Shown: piece after piece, positions 1-7,961 of the stretch
Layout: each line of letters starts with the position of its first letter
How positions within the stretch are numbered: position 1 is the stretch's first letter
Source of the DNA: Pseudomonadota bacterium
Lineage (GTDB): Bacteria > Pseudomonadota > Alphaproteobacteria > UBA2136 > JASBTF01
Assembly (NCBI GenBank): GCA_030148545.1
Contig: JASBTF010000002.1
Span: 651,152 to 715,151 of the forward strand
Length of the DNA: 64,000 bases
Direction: 5' to 3'
Notes under the pieces: model-generated
What the model was told of the DNA's origin: nothing
The model's input: the letters and a program-made list of their open reading frames with translations, nothing else
The model's database searches: none
Translations under genes and position numbers: made by a program

Positions 1-6
1 CAAGGC

Positions 7-378
7 TTAGCAGCGAATACGCTGGGTAGAGAGGTAAGTAAGCTGGTCAGCTTGGGCCGTGGCGTCACGCCAAACAGGTGGCGCACGAGCAAGGCTGTTA
101 GTGTTAGTAGCGCTGGCTACAGGCGCATCCAGCAACTCAATAGGAGTATCCGTTACCGCTTTTTTGAGCGGCACTTCGTTTGGTGCAGTACTCAGTGTAC
201 CAATGTCATCCGCGCATTCAGCTACGGAAATAACAGCACACTCTTGCTGCATAACATGGTTAGGGCAGGGCATGTCTGCATCGGCAGCCATGGTCATAAC
301 AGCTTGTGGCATAATGCACGGCGCTGCTTGCGCCACAACAGTGGTCGCCAGCATTAGCATGCCTAACATCAAAGCCAT
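7..378 (-). CDS. Small exported protein of unknown function
   Basis: I do not recognise this protein. It starts with a clear signal peptide (a hydrophobic run rich in Met, Leu and Ala ending near AQAAP), so it is probably periplasmic or exported. The mature part has several cysteines (MPCPNH, QEC, AEC) and ends in a polar, Thr/Asn-rich tail. I prefer the ATG at 378, because the signal peptide follows at once and an AAGGA lies upstream; a GTG at 405 would add nine residues. It diverges from the Hsp70-like gene with about 100 bases between. The paired cysteines could bind metal or form disulfides, but that is only inference. Confidence 0.55.
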   Translation of the reverse strand: MALMLGMLMLATTVVAQAAPCIMPQAVMTMAADADMPCPNHVMQQECAVISVAECADDIGTLSTAPNEVPLKKAVTDTPIELLDAPVASATNTNSLARAPPVWRDATAQADQLTYLSTQRIRC

Positions 379-485
379 AAACCGATTCACATCCTTATTA
401 TGCACCTACGCACAAATTGTTCAAGCTTGCTTGTGGTTTGGGTGCTTTTTGTTTATACACGTCGTTTCTAACAGAGGGTGTGTTC

Positions 486-1751
486 ATGTTTTTTTGTGGC
501 TTGGATTTCGGTACGTCTAATTCTACCGTGGGTGTTTGGCAAAATGGTAAACCACAACTAGCCCCTTTGGAGGGCGATAAAACAGTATTGCCCAGTGCTA
601 TTTTCTTCGACACAGAGGAGCACCTGACCAGTTTTGGTCGCTTCGCCATGAGTGAGTATATCGATGGTGCAGAAGGCCGCTTAATGCGTGCGCTAAAAAG
701 TGTGCTCGGCACCAGCCTAATCGACGATAAAACACGTGTTGGCAATAAATCGCTATCGTTTCAGGAAATCATTGGCGTGTTTATTGGCCACATGAAGCAA
801 AAGGCCGAGGCTCATGTTGGGCAAAGCATTGAGCATGTGGTACTAGGTCGCCCCGTATTTTTTGTAGATAACAACCCCGAGGCTGATAAAAAAGCAGCAA
901 ATACGCTGGAAAGCATAGCGCGCCAGCAAGGGTTTAAGCATGTACAATTCCAGTATGAGCCTGTGGCAGCAGCGCTAGATTTTGAGCAAACAGTAACCAG
1001 TGAGAAAATAGCGCTGATTATTGATATTGGTGGCGGTACGTCAGATTTTTCCGTGGTGCGTGTATCGCCAGAAGGCCGCAATAAAGCCGACCGTTTTGAT
1101 GATGTGCTTAGCAACACCGGTGTACATATTGGTGGTACCGATTTTGATAAAAAGCTCAGCTTAAACACAGTTATGCCAGAGCTAGGTTATGGCACATATT
1201 TGTACGATGAAATCAGCGAGCAAGATTTGGAGCTGCCCGCACTGTTTTATCGCGAGCTCGCCACCTGGCAGAAAATTAACTTTCTCTACACCACAGCCGT
1301 ATTTAACGACGTGAAGGATATTCGCCGCACAGCGTACGAGAAAGAGAAGGTAGAGCGCCTCATGCGCATTCTAGAAGACAGAAAAGGCCATGCCCTAGCG
1401 TTGGAGGTGGAAGGTGGTAAAATTGCCCTTACTGAAAGCGAAACAGCTAAACTGAACCTTAGCTTTGCAGAGAAGGGTTTCAGCCTATCCATAGAGCGCC
1501 AACAGCTGCAAAATGCGATTGAGGCAGATATTCAAAGCCTACAGCACACTGTAACCGAAGCACTGCAGCAAGCAGGTGTAACCAGCAACCAGATTGATAC
1601 AGTGTTCCTCACCGGTGGCTCTACCATGATCCCAGCCGTAAAAAACACACTGCTCAACATGCTCCCCAATGCCGAGACAATAGACGGCGATACCTTCGGC
1701 AGCATCGGCACCGGCCTCACGCTAGATGCCAAACGGCGGTTTGGTGGGTAA
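486..1751 (+). CDS. Hsp70/actin-fold chaperone-like protein, YegD type
   Basis: This is a member of the Hsp70 superfamily consisting of the nucleotide-binding (actin-like ATPase) fold without a full DnaK substrate domain, as in YegD; about 421 residues is usual for that group. The phosphate-1 loop is seen at the start (LDFGTSNSTVGV), phosphate-2 in the middle (DIGGGTSDFSV) and the adenosine motif near the C terminus (FLTGGSTMIPAV). The start is taken at the ATG at 486, seven bases after an AGAGGG ribosome site; a longer reading from 417 adds a non-homologous leader. The gene stands alone, converging on the tmRNA gene. The cellular substrate of YegD-type proteins is not established. Confidence 0.85.
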   Translation: MFFCGLDFGTSNSTVGVWQNGKPQLAPLEGDKTVLPSAIFFDTEEHLTSFGRFAMSEYIDGAEGRLMRALKSVLGTSLIDDKTRVGNKSLSFQEIIGVFIGHMKQKAEAHVGQSIEHVVLGRPVFFVDNNPEADKKAANTLESIARQQGFKHVQFQYEPVAAALDFEQTVTSEKIALIIDIGGGTSDFSVVRVSPEGRNKADRFDDVLSNTGVHIGGTDFDKKLSLNTVMPELGYGTYLYDEISEQDLELPALFYRELATWQKINFLYTTAVFNDVKDIRRTAYEKEKVERLMRILEDRKGHALALEVEGGKIALTESETAKLNLSFAEKGFSLSIERQQLQNAIEADIQSLQHTVTEALQQAGVTSNQIDTVFLTGGSTMIPAVKNTLLNMLPNAETIDGDTFGSIGTGLTLDAKRRFGG

Positions 1752-1843
1752 ATTATTTACTAAAATAATGTAACGGGAGTGATGGCGCGCGTGCTGCGCT
1801 CCACCCTACGGGCGTGGCCTCTCTTTCATCGGTTATGGAGATT

Positions 1844-1929
1844 TCGCCATCCCCAGCTCGCAGAGCGAGTGGGTTGGCGTGGGTCCAGGGGTATCCCTGG
1901 TGCCAATCGGCGGCTTTGCCGACCGATTG
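1844..1929. repeat. Three-hairpin intergenic repeat, copy 1
   Basis: Three inverted repeats follow one another: an outer CGCCA/TGGCG stem around CTCGC-AGA-GCGAG, then CCAGGG-GTAT-CCCTGG, then AATCGG/CCGATT around GGC-TTT-GCC. Related copies are at 3613-3689 and 33474-33563. This copy lies between the converging Hsp70-like and tmRNA genes. The function is unknown; a role in transcript ends is possible. Confidence 0.75.
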
Positions 1930-1948
1930 AGCAATCTAGATGACAATT

Positions 1949-1968
1949 AAAAAGCTCCCTCTGGGAGC
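1949..1968 (-). terminator. Rho-independent terminator of the tmRNA gene
   Basis: On the minus strand GCTCCC-AGA-GGGAGC is followed directly by five T, just downstream of the tmRNA 3' end. Confidence 0.85.
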
Positions 1969-1976
1969 ATTTTAAT

Positions 1977-2401
1977 TGGTGGAGACGGCGGGAGTCGAAC
2001 CCGCGTCCGCAATTTGTCGCAAGGTGGTCTTACATGCTTAGTTACTGGTGATACTGTGTGTTAGGCCAGCAACCCCCAACGCACACAGGTGCTCACAATG
2101 TAGAGTTTAAACCTTTGTGGGTGAGCACCACGCCAGCCGAGTCCGTCTAAAAATAACAGCTGATTAAGGCACAACGAACGATACCAAAGCCAGCCGTGGC
2201 GCCTAATTCAGGCTCCGAAACCAATCAGAGGTTCTGGATTAAGCAGCCATTGCCATTGGAGCAGCAGCGCGAGGCTGGAATGCTACAACGTTAGATGTTT
2301 TGTTTGCATCTATGGTTTTTGTCGTTTTTTAAGGCGGGGCGATCCCCTCCGCATGCACCGGTTTGCCTCGTTTCAAACCCCGTCGAAACCGTGACGTCCC
2401 C
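1977..2401 (-). ncRNA. ssrA: tmRNA (one-piece form)
   Basis: The minus strand carries in one uninterrupted order a tRNA-like 5' end (GGGGACG, then GGTTTCGACGGGG), an internal tag reading frame, and a tRNA-like 3' end (T arm GGTTCGACTCC, acceptor strand CGTCTCC, encoded CCA). The 5' and 3' acceptor strands pair over seven positions, one being G-U. The tag frame runs 2307-2239: 22 codons starting ANKTSN and ending PMAMAA, then TAA, with the first codon at about nucleotide 95 as expected for one-piece tmRNA. tmRNA rescues stalled ribosomes and tags the product for proteolysis. Alphaproteobacteria normally have a permuted, two-piece tmRNA, so this order is unexpected. Confidence 0.92.
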
Positions 2402-2408
2402 AGTACGC

Positions 2409-2438
2409 TATATATGGCATATCACAAAAATTTTGCAA
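2409..2438 (-). promoter_or_regulatory. Probable sigma-70 promoter of the tmRNA gene
   Basis: Reading the minus strand, TTGCAA and TATATA are 18 bases apart, and TATATA ends seven bases before the tmRNA 5' end at 2401. Confidence 0.6.
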
Positions 2439-2487
2439 GTTACTTAGGTGTGCAAGAGTTCACACATTGTCCCAACCTCTCATACTG

Positions 2488-2570
2488 CCATCCCTAGCTT
2501 GCAGGGCGAGTAGGTTGAAACAGGTGCGTTGCAGCTCACGCACAGCGTTATGCTGAACTTGTTTCAGCAT
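2488..2570. repeat. Degenerate repeat fragment and ATGCTGAA hairpin
   Basis: At 2488-2515 a decayed version of the first hairpin of the three-hairpin repeat can be read. At 2550-2570 there is a perfect inverted repeat, ATGCTGAA-CTTGT-TTCAGCAT, of a kind I remember as a common dispersed repeat in alphaproteobacterial genomes. Confidence 0.5.
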
Positions 2571-2624
2571 CCAAGATATAAAACCTAAAACCCATGCGGT
2601 ATCGTCGCATTCAAAACCTTAAGC

Positions 2625-2858
2625 CTAGTCAGCCTTTTGCGCTGCTAATTTACAGCTATGCCGTTTAAATTCTAATCCGCCACGTTTTCGTTCCCACAGC
2701 CAGTCGTGCACGGCAAACACCACAGTTTGTACCAAAGGCTCAATCAGCCCAATACCTACGGCCATGGCTAGGTTGCCAGTAATTGCATAAGCAACCGCAG
2801 TGGCCACAAAAAAGTGTGTAATGCCGTAGCTGGTCGTTTTTAAAGCCAGGCGGTTCAT
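2625..2858 (-). CDS. DUF2061 family small membrane protein
   Basis: A 77-residue protein matching the pattern of DUF2061 proteins: an N-terminal K(T)TSYGITHF segment, two hydrophobic helices (roughly residues 13-30 and 34-50) joined by a short turn, the conserved GLIEPLVQTVVF stretch and a following HDWLWER. It should sit in the inner membrane with both ends in the cytoplasm. The family has no established function. The gene is single, reading towards the tmRNA promoter region. Confidence 0.8.
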   Translation of the reverse strand: MNRLALKTTSYGITHFFVATAVAYAITGNLAMAVGIGLIEPLVQTVVFAVHDWLWERKRGGLEFKRHSCKLAAQKAD

Positions 2859-3074
2859 AGTTAATTCCTATCAATAATTATATTTACATATATATTATGA
2901 ATATATGCATAAGAAAAAGCCAGTAAAAGCTGACAAGTAGTAGGGGTTGTAAAAGCCATTTGTGGCGCTATATATGTTGTAAGTAAAACTTAACGCGAAG
3001 CATTTTGGTCTCAAAAAAGGTCTCAATGCAGAGATCTTTTGGCCTTTTACTGTCTAATCTCTGAGGAGATGGAT

Positions 3075-3518
3075 ATGTTTAAACTCTTCAAACTCTTTTT
3101 CAGCAAGCCTGACCAGGCACAACCTCAGCCACAGCGGGTATTTTACCGTGAGCCTGACCCAATTATTGCAAGATCAGCAGGTTTATCAGTTCAAGAACTG
3201 CTGGATTTGATGATTGAAGATAGTGATTGGCTGAGGAAACATCTCACTTGGGATTGTGCCGATGATAAGCTGGTCATTATTGGCATGGATGGTCTGAATA
3301 TCAGGGGTAAACAGCTGGAATATCTGTGGCGTGAATATTGCCATGGCGATGATAATATTGGTCAAGGTTATCACGACCTGTATTGGAAGTCGCAAGATAG
3401 CCCAGCAGAACTGGTTGAGGCTGTGAACAAGGTAGGGCTTGAGCGTAGTTTCCGCTATGCGGCACATCTCAACCCTCAGGTGGTGTACGAGCAGCGCCCG
3501 CTGCTGCAAGCTGCGTAA
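3075..3518 (+). CDS. Hypothetical soluble protein
   Basis: I do not recognise this 147-residue protein. The ATG at 3075 is chosen because a GAGGAG ribosome site lies six bases before it; an ATG two codons earlier is also possible. The N terminus is a short basic-hydrophobic stretch (MFKLFKLFFSKP), then a Gln/Pro-rich linker, then a mixed alpha/beta-looking region with many Trp and Asp. No catalytic motif or clear transmembrane segment is visible. It ends in a strong terminator and converges on the Pif1-like helicase gene. Confidence 0.6.
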   Translation: MFKLFKLFFSKPDQAQPQPQRVFYREPDPIIARSAGLSVQELLDLMIEDSDWLRKHLTWDCADDKLVIIGMDGLNIRGKQLEYLWREYCHGDDNIGQGYHDLYWKSQDSPAELVEAVNKVGLERSFRYAAHLNPQVVYEQRPLLQAA

Positions 3519-3542
3519 TAACTTTGATATAAAAATAAAAAA

Positions 3543-3572
3543 GGCCGGTGCAACACGCACCGGCCTTTTTTT
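3543..3572. terminator. Rho-independent terminator
   Basis: GGCCGGTGC-AACAC-GCACCGGCC is followed by seven T and preceded by a run of A, so it can work in both directions between the two converging genes. Confidence 0.9.
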
Positions 3573-3612
3573 AGTTAGTGGTTATAAAGTTTAGCTAAAT
3601 TAATGTGAGTAT

Positions 3613-3689
3613 CGCCATCCCAAGCTGCCTTCAGGCAGTTGGTTGGGTGCCCCCACTAGCGGTGCTGCGGCTTTGCCGACGGCGCTGCT
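3613..3689. repeat. Three-hairpin intergenic repeat, copy 2
   Basis: Shares CGCCATCCCAAGCTG and GCGGCTTTGCCGAC with copies 1 and 3, but has a different inner hairpin (CTGCC/GGCAG) and a shortened middle part. It ends three bases before the stop codon of the helicase gene, again between converging genes. Confidence 0.65.
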
Positions 3690-3692
3690 ATT

Positions 3693-5009
3693 CTAAGTGT
3701 TCCCAAACAACCGTCCGTAAAAATCTTTCACATGCGGGGAGGTGCGAATATCAGCCGCGGTAATAGGTTCGGCAAGGGTGAGGGATTCCAGCGAGCGCGC
3801 ACGGCTAAGCGCTACGTATAGCTGCCCTTCAGCAAACGCCCCACCGTCGGAGAGATCTACTGTGCATTGCTCCAGCGTTTGCCCTTGCGCTTTGTGAATG
3901 GTGAGCCCCCAAGCAAGGGATAGCGGCATTTGCGCATAGGTACCAGCCACCTTAGCTTCTAGCGTTTCAGTTTCTTCATCTAGCTCGTATTTGGTTAGCT
4001 CCCACTTGAGTGGCTCAACAATAACCTCTTCGCCATCATCAATTTGTACGGTGACCGATTTAAGCTTGCATTCAATCACTTCACCAAGCGAGCCATTAAC
4101 CCAGCGACCTTGGCTATCGTTACGGGTAAACATCACGCGTGCACCAGGTTTTAGCACCAGCTCACTGGGGCTGGTAAAGGCATTTTCATCCACCTTACCG
4201 GTGGTTTTAGCCTTATATGTTTTCGGCTTAGTGGTCAGCTTATTTAGTTCGTGCTGATTAATTTCTTCCACCGTGCGGTTGCGCGCGGCTAAAATAACCG
4301 CACCATCGGGTGTGGGTTGCACGCGTTTATTGAGCGTGTTGAGCAAGTCGCTACGGCGATCGCCATGGCGCACCCGAGTCAGCAAATCAATAAACGGCGT
4401 ATCGGACTGGCGGAAGATTTGTGTAAACTCCAGCACCTGAAATTGTCCTTCATTCCAGCATGGTGCCGAAAAGAAGAACGGTGTGCTGAATAATGCCGAA
4501 AAATGCTGACGTTCAGCACGAGTTACAACGGGAGAAAGTTGGAATAAATCTCCCATCAATAAAAGCTGTACGCCACCAAAAGGAACATCCTTTTTAGGGC
4601 CGTATCGACGCAGGAACTTATCAATACTTTCAAATATATCTGCCCGAACCATGGAGATTTCATCAATGATAATCAGGTCTAATTTTTCGTACAGCTTAGG
4701 GTGCCTAGGTTTGCGCCAATCGCTTGCATCTTGCTGTAATTGCGGTTTTAGCCCAAAAAAGCTATGAATAGTTTGCCCACCAACTTGTAGTGCGGCCATG
4801 CCTGTAGGCCCCAGTACAACGTAGTTTTTGGTCTCTCCAATCTTGGCACGCAGCCATTTTAAAAACGTACTTTTTCCGGTACCAGCACTACCCAAAATAA
4901 GCAGGTTTTCACCATCATCAATCACGCGTTTAGCCGCCTGAAATTCAGGCGTAATGGTCACCTTCATGGTGCGTTTTGGTGATGCTTTTTTAGCGCTAGA
5001 TACAGACAT
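3693..5009 (-). CDS. Pif1-like superfamily 1 DNA helicase
   Basis: An ATP-dependent 5'-3' helicase of the Pif1/RecD group, 438 residues. Visible motifs are Walker A GSAGTGKST (residues 40-48), GPTGMAA, Walker B IIIDEISM, the Gln-containing GDLFQLSPV, the family's TIHKAQGQT near the C terminus and QLYVALSRA (motif VI). Bacterial Pif1 proteins unwind G-quadruplexes and other structured DNA; the substrate here is inferred. The ATG overlaps the stop codon of the preceding alcohol dehydrogenase gene by one base, so the two are very likely co-transcribed and translationally coupled, an odd pairing of metabolic and DNA-repair functions. Confidence 0.88.
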   Translation of the reverse strand: MSVSSAKKASPKRTMKVTITPEFQAAKRVIDDGENLLILGSAGTGKSTFLKWLRAKIGETKNYVVLGPTGMAALQVGGQTIHSFFGLKPQLQQDASDWRKPRHPKLYEKLDLIIIDEISMVRADIFESIDKFLRRYGPKKDVPFGGVQLLLMGDLFQLSPVVTRAERQHFSALFSTPFFFSAPCWNEGQFQVLEFTQIFRQSDTPFIDLLTRVRHGDRRSDLLNTLNKRVQPTPDGAVILAARNRTVEEINQHELNKLTTKPKTYKAKTTGKVDENAFTSPSELVLKPGARVMFTRNDSQGRWVNGSLGEVIECKLKSVTVQIDDGEEVIVEPLKWELTKYELDEETETLEAKVAGTYAQMPLSLAWGLTIHKAQGQTLEQCTVDLSDGGAFAEGQLYVALSRARSLESLTLAEPITAADIRTSPHVKDFYGRLFGNT

Positions 5010-6061
5010 TAAGCAGCAGTTTTCAGCGATTTCATATCAATCACAAAACGGTATTTCACGTCCGATTTAATCATCCGTTCGTAAGCTTCATTAATGTTTT
5101 GCATATCAATCATTTCTACGTCGCAAACAATGTTATGTTCTGCACAAAAATCCAACATTTCTTGAGTTTCTTTAATACCGCCAATTAAAGACCCAGCAAC
5201 GTTTTTACGCCCTCGTACTAACCCACCACCATGCACTTCCGGCAATGGCGAAATAGCACCAACAATGACCATTGTTGCATCACGTTTGAGCAGAGCAATA
5301 TAGGGGTTAACATTATGAGCAACAGGAATAGTATTAAGGATAAAATCAAAGCTATTGGCCTGTTCTGCCATGGCTGCTTCGTCCTTAGATACCAAAAAAT
5401 GCTGAGCGCCAAGACGTTTAGCATCGTCCTCTTTGTTAGGGCTGGTCGTAATAACAGTTACTTCGGCGCCCATGGCTACGGCGAATTTTACGCCCATATG
5501 GCCTAAACCGCCTAGGCCAACTACGCCTACTTTATCACCTTTTTGAATATCCCAATGGCGCAGCGGCGAGTAAGTTGTAATACCAGCACAGAGCAGGGGA
5601 GCTACGGCTGTAACATCTAGCTTTTCGGACACGTTTAGCACAAATTTTTCATGCACAACAATATGCTCGGAATAACCACCAAACGTTTGCCCACCAAGGG
5701 TTTTATCTTGCCCATTATAGGTAGCAGTAAAGCCATTTTCGCAGTATTGCTCTAAGTCATCATCGCAGGAGCTACATTCTTGGCAGGAGTCCACCATGCA
5801 GCCCACACCAACAAGCTGACCTGTATTAAAGTTTGTTACGTGATCACCAACGGCAACAACACGACCAATAATTTCATGTCCTGGCACAACAGGATAAATA
5901 GAGCCGCCCCAATCATTACGCGCAATATGAATATCCGTATGGCACACGCCACAATACTCAATATCAATCAGCACATCATGCGGGCCAACATCGCGACGAG
6001 TTAGAGAAAACGGTGCAAGCGGATCAGTGGCTGATGGCGCAGCATAAGCTTTGGTGGTCAT
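5009..6061 (-). CDS. Zinc-dependent NAD(P) alcohol dehydrogenase, YahK/cinnamyl-alcohol type
   Basis: A medium-chain dehydrogenase of 350 residues that oxidises alcohols or reduces aldehydes with NAD(P). The catalytic-zinc cysteine lies in CGVCHTDIH, and PGHEIIGRV supplies the catalytic His and Glu. A structural-zinc loop of four cysteines (CQECSSCDDDLEQYC) and the nucleotide-binding GLGGLGHMGVKFA are also present. It closely resembles the YahK broad-range aldehyde reductases; substrate and cofactor preference cannot be read from the sequence. It is the first gene of a two-gene unit with the Pif1-like helicase, whose start overlaps this stop codon. Confidence 0.9.
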   Translation of the reverse strand: MTTKAYAAPSATDPLAPFSLTRRDVGPHDVLIDIEYCGVCHTDIHIARNDWGGSIYPVVPGHEIIGRVVAVGDHVTNFNTGQLVGVGCMVDSCQECSSCDDDLEQYCENGFTATYNGQDKTLGGQTFGGYSEHIVVHEKFVLNVSEKLDVTAVAPLLCAGITTYSPLRHWDIQKGDKVGVVGLGGLGHMGVKFAVAMGAEVTVITTSPNKEDDAKRLGAQHFLVSKDEAAMAEQANSFDFILNTIPVAHNVNPYIALLKRDATMVIVGAISPLPEVHGGGLVRGRKNVAGSLIGGIKETQEMLDFCAEHNIVCDVEMIDMQNINEAYERMIKSDVKYRFVIDMKSLKTAA

Positions 6062-6131
6062 ATCTATTCTTCCTGTTAGGCGTTATTGAGTAGGGGCACT
6101 ATGCCACTTTACGACAGGTGGCTCAAGAGCT

Positions 6132-6272
6132 CTAAATAAGCTGCAGTGCAATAGCGAGCAATACCAGCATGCCTACTGTAGGCAATATAATAAAGCTCAG
6201 CATAATATGCATTTGCGTTTTGTTTTGAGGAGACTTGCGATAGTAGTTTTTTAGCGTGGTAAGTAGGCTCAT
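6132..6272 (-). CDS. 46-residue single-helix membrane peptide
   Basis: A short frame starting MSLLTTLKNYYRKSP, followed by a polar stretch and one hydrophobic helix (about residues 24-46, LSFIILPTVGMLVLLAIALQ). The positively charged N terminus and the helix running to the C terminus are typical of a small inner-membrane protein. A longer frame on the same strand (6109-6342) looks random in composition and is not favoured. No good ribosome site is visible upstream, so support rests on the protein pattern. Function is unknown. Confidence 0.5.
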   Translation of the reverse strand: MSLLTTLKNYYRKSPQNKTQMHIMLSFIILPTVGMLVLLAIALQLI

Positions 6273-6387
6273 GGGGGTACTGTAACCTGCTATAAAAATC
6301 GGTCAATAAAATTCCGTTTTTGCTTGGCGAACCCAAAAACACCTATTACTGTAAGAATAATTAACCAACAAGAAAGATAATATACCC

Positions 6388-7881
6388 ATGTTCAAAACTA
6401 ACCTTGGCCGCGCACAAGCCACCACTGCAAAAGGTACTGCCGTTGTTTTTACCGATGATAAAGCAAGGCTTCTGGAAGAATCTGCTCAACTAGATGAGCT
6501 AAATAATGGTGCTATTGCTAATGCGCTTAAGCTAGGTCGTTTCCAAGGCTCTATGAAGGAAATGGAGCTGGTGCATGGTGAATTTGAAGGGCCAACAAAA
6601 CAAGTTTTAGCCGTTGGTTTGGGTAAATTTAAAACTTTGGGTCGTCGTGAGTGGTTTTTGCTAGGGATTAGCTTGGGTAAAAAGCTGGACCAAATTGGCA
6701 CACGCGAAGCAAGTGTTATGCTTGGTGACCTAAACGGTAAAACCAGCACGCCAGAGGCTGCCATTGCGTTAATTGAAGGGGTACACATGGGTATGTACCG
6801 CTTTGATCGCTTTAAAACCGAGCAAAAGCCGCACCAGCAAGCTAAGTTCCGCACATTGAATATTTTGACATTGCAGCGCTACATTGGTGACCTGCGTGAC
6901 CAAGTTGAACTGGCAGAAGCAACGCTGGAAAGCGTGGATATGACACGCGAAATGGTGAACTTGCCACCAAACATTGCGAATCCACTATACATGGTAGAGC
7001 GTGCGGAAGAGCTGAAAGAGTTGGGCATTAAAGTAACCGTGCTGGATGAAAAACAGCTGGAAAAGCTGGGTATGAACCTCATGCTTGCGGTTGGTCGTGC
7101 TAGCAAAGTGCCACCACGCCTGATTGTTATGGAGTACAACGGTGCCGCTAAATCCGACCCAAAACACGCGGTGATTGGTAAGGGTGTGATGTTTGATACT
7201 GGGGGCTACAACCTCAAGCCATCACGCGCTATTAACACCATGAAGTGCGATATGGGTGGTGCTGCCGTTACCATGGGGCTGATGAAAAGCCTCGCCAAGC
7301 GTGGCAGTAAAGTGAACGTGGTTGGTGTTTGTGGCTGCGTGATGAACATGATTGATGGCGATGGTTTCCTGCCGGATGATGTGATTACCGGTTACAAAGG
7401 CCTAACGGTGGAAATTGGTAATACCGATGCTGAAGGCCGCCTAGTATTGGCCGATGCTATTGCCTACACCATTGATAAGTACAAGCCAAAACAGGTGATT
7501 GACCTTGCCACACTAACCGGTGCAGTGATGGTGGCTATTGGTGGCCAGTACGCTGGTATGTTCAGCACGAACGAGGCAACGGCCAAAGGGCTAGATGCTG
7601 CGGGTAAAGAAACTGGCGAACGCCTGTGGCGCCTGCCAATTGACGATGCGTATGCTGCCAAAACCGACATTGCGGACTTGAATAACGATGGTTCACCATA
7701 TGGTGGGGCGTCCACCGCGGCGGTATTCCTCAAGAAGTTTGCCGATAAAACACCGTGGACCCACTTGGACATTGCTGGGGTAACCTTTAACGAGAAAATC
7801 CCATCAGCTGTGCCAGTGCCGGGCGCCAGCGGTTTTGGCGTACGCCTACTGACCGAATACTTTGAAAAACACGCAAAGTAA
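6388..7881 (+). CDS. pepA: Leucyl aminopeptidase, M17 family
   Basis: A cytosolic di-manganese or di-zinc aminopeptidase that removes N-terminal residues from peptides; the full family length of 497 residues is present. The C-terminal catalytic domain has GKGVMFDTGGYNLKPS (metal and catalytic Lys region), the signature NTDAEGRL at about residue 345, and DLATLTGAVMVAIG. The N-terminal domain is the usual less conserved half. The gene is preceded by an AAGAAAGA stretch and closed by a terminator at 7904-7925, so it is probably a single transcription unit. In E. coli the homologue also binds DNA as an accessory protein in site-specific recombination; nothing here tests that. Confidence 0.95.
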   Translation: MFKTNLGRAQATTAKGTAVVFTDDKARLLEESAQLDELNNGAIANALKLGRFQGSMKEMELVHGEFEGPTKQVLAVGLGKFKTLGRREWFLLGISLGKKLDQIGTREASVMLGDLNGKTSTPEAAIALIEGVHMGMYRFDRFKTEQKPHQQAKFRTLNILTLQRYIGDLRDQVELAEATLESVDMTREMVNLPPNIANPLYMVERAEELKELGIKVTVLDEKQLEKLGMNLMLAVGRASKVPPRLIVMEYNGAAKSDPKHAVIGKGVMFDTGGYNLKPSRAINTMKCDMGGAAVTMGLMKSLAKRGSKVNVVGVCGCVMNMIDGDGFLPDDVITGYKGLTVEIGNTDAEGRLVLADAIAYTIDKYKPKQVIDLATLTGAVMVAIGGQYAGMFSTNEATAKGLDAAGKETGERLWRLPIDDAYAAKTDIADLNNDGSPYGGASTAAVFLKKFADKTPWTHLDIAGVTFNEKIPSAVPVPGASGFGVRLLTEYFEKHAK

Positions 7882-7903
7882 AACGCAATTAAGCAAACAA
7901 AAG

Positions 7904-7925
7904 AGCCCCTACGGGGGCTTTTTTG
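7904..7925 (+). terminator. Rho-independent terminator after pepA
   Basis: AGCCCC-TACG-GGGGCT followed by a run of T. Confidence 0.88.
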
Positions 7926-7961
7926 TTGCGAGTTAATATTATATCAACTAGAAGCATTGGT

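Noticed and set aside
6109..6342. 77-codon minus-strand frame upstream of pepA
   Set aside because: The composition looks random; the overlapping 46-residue frame gives a clear basic N terminus and membrane helix instead.
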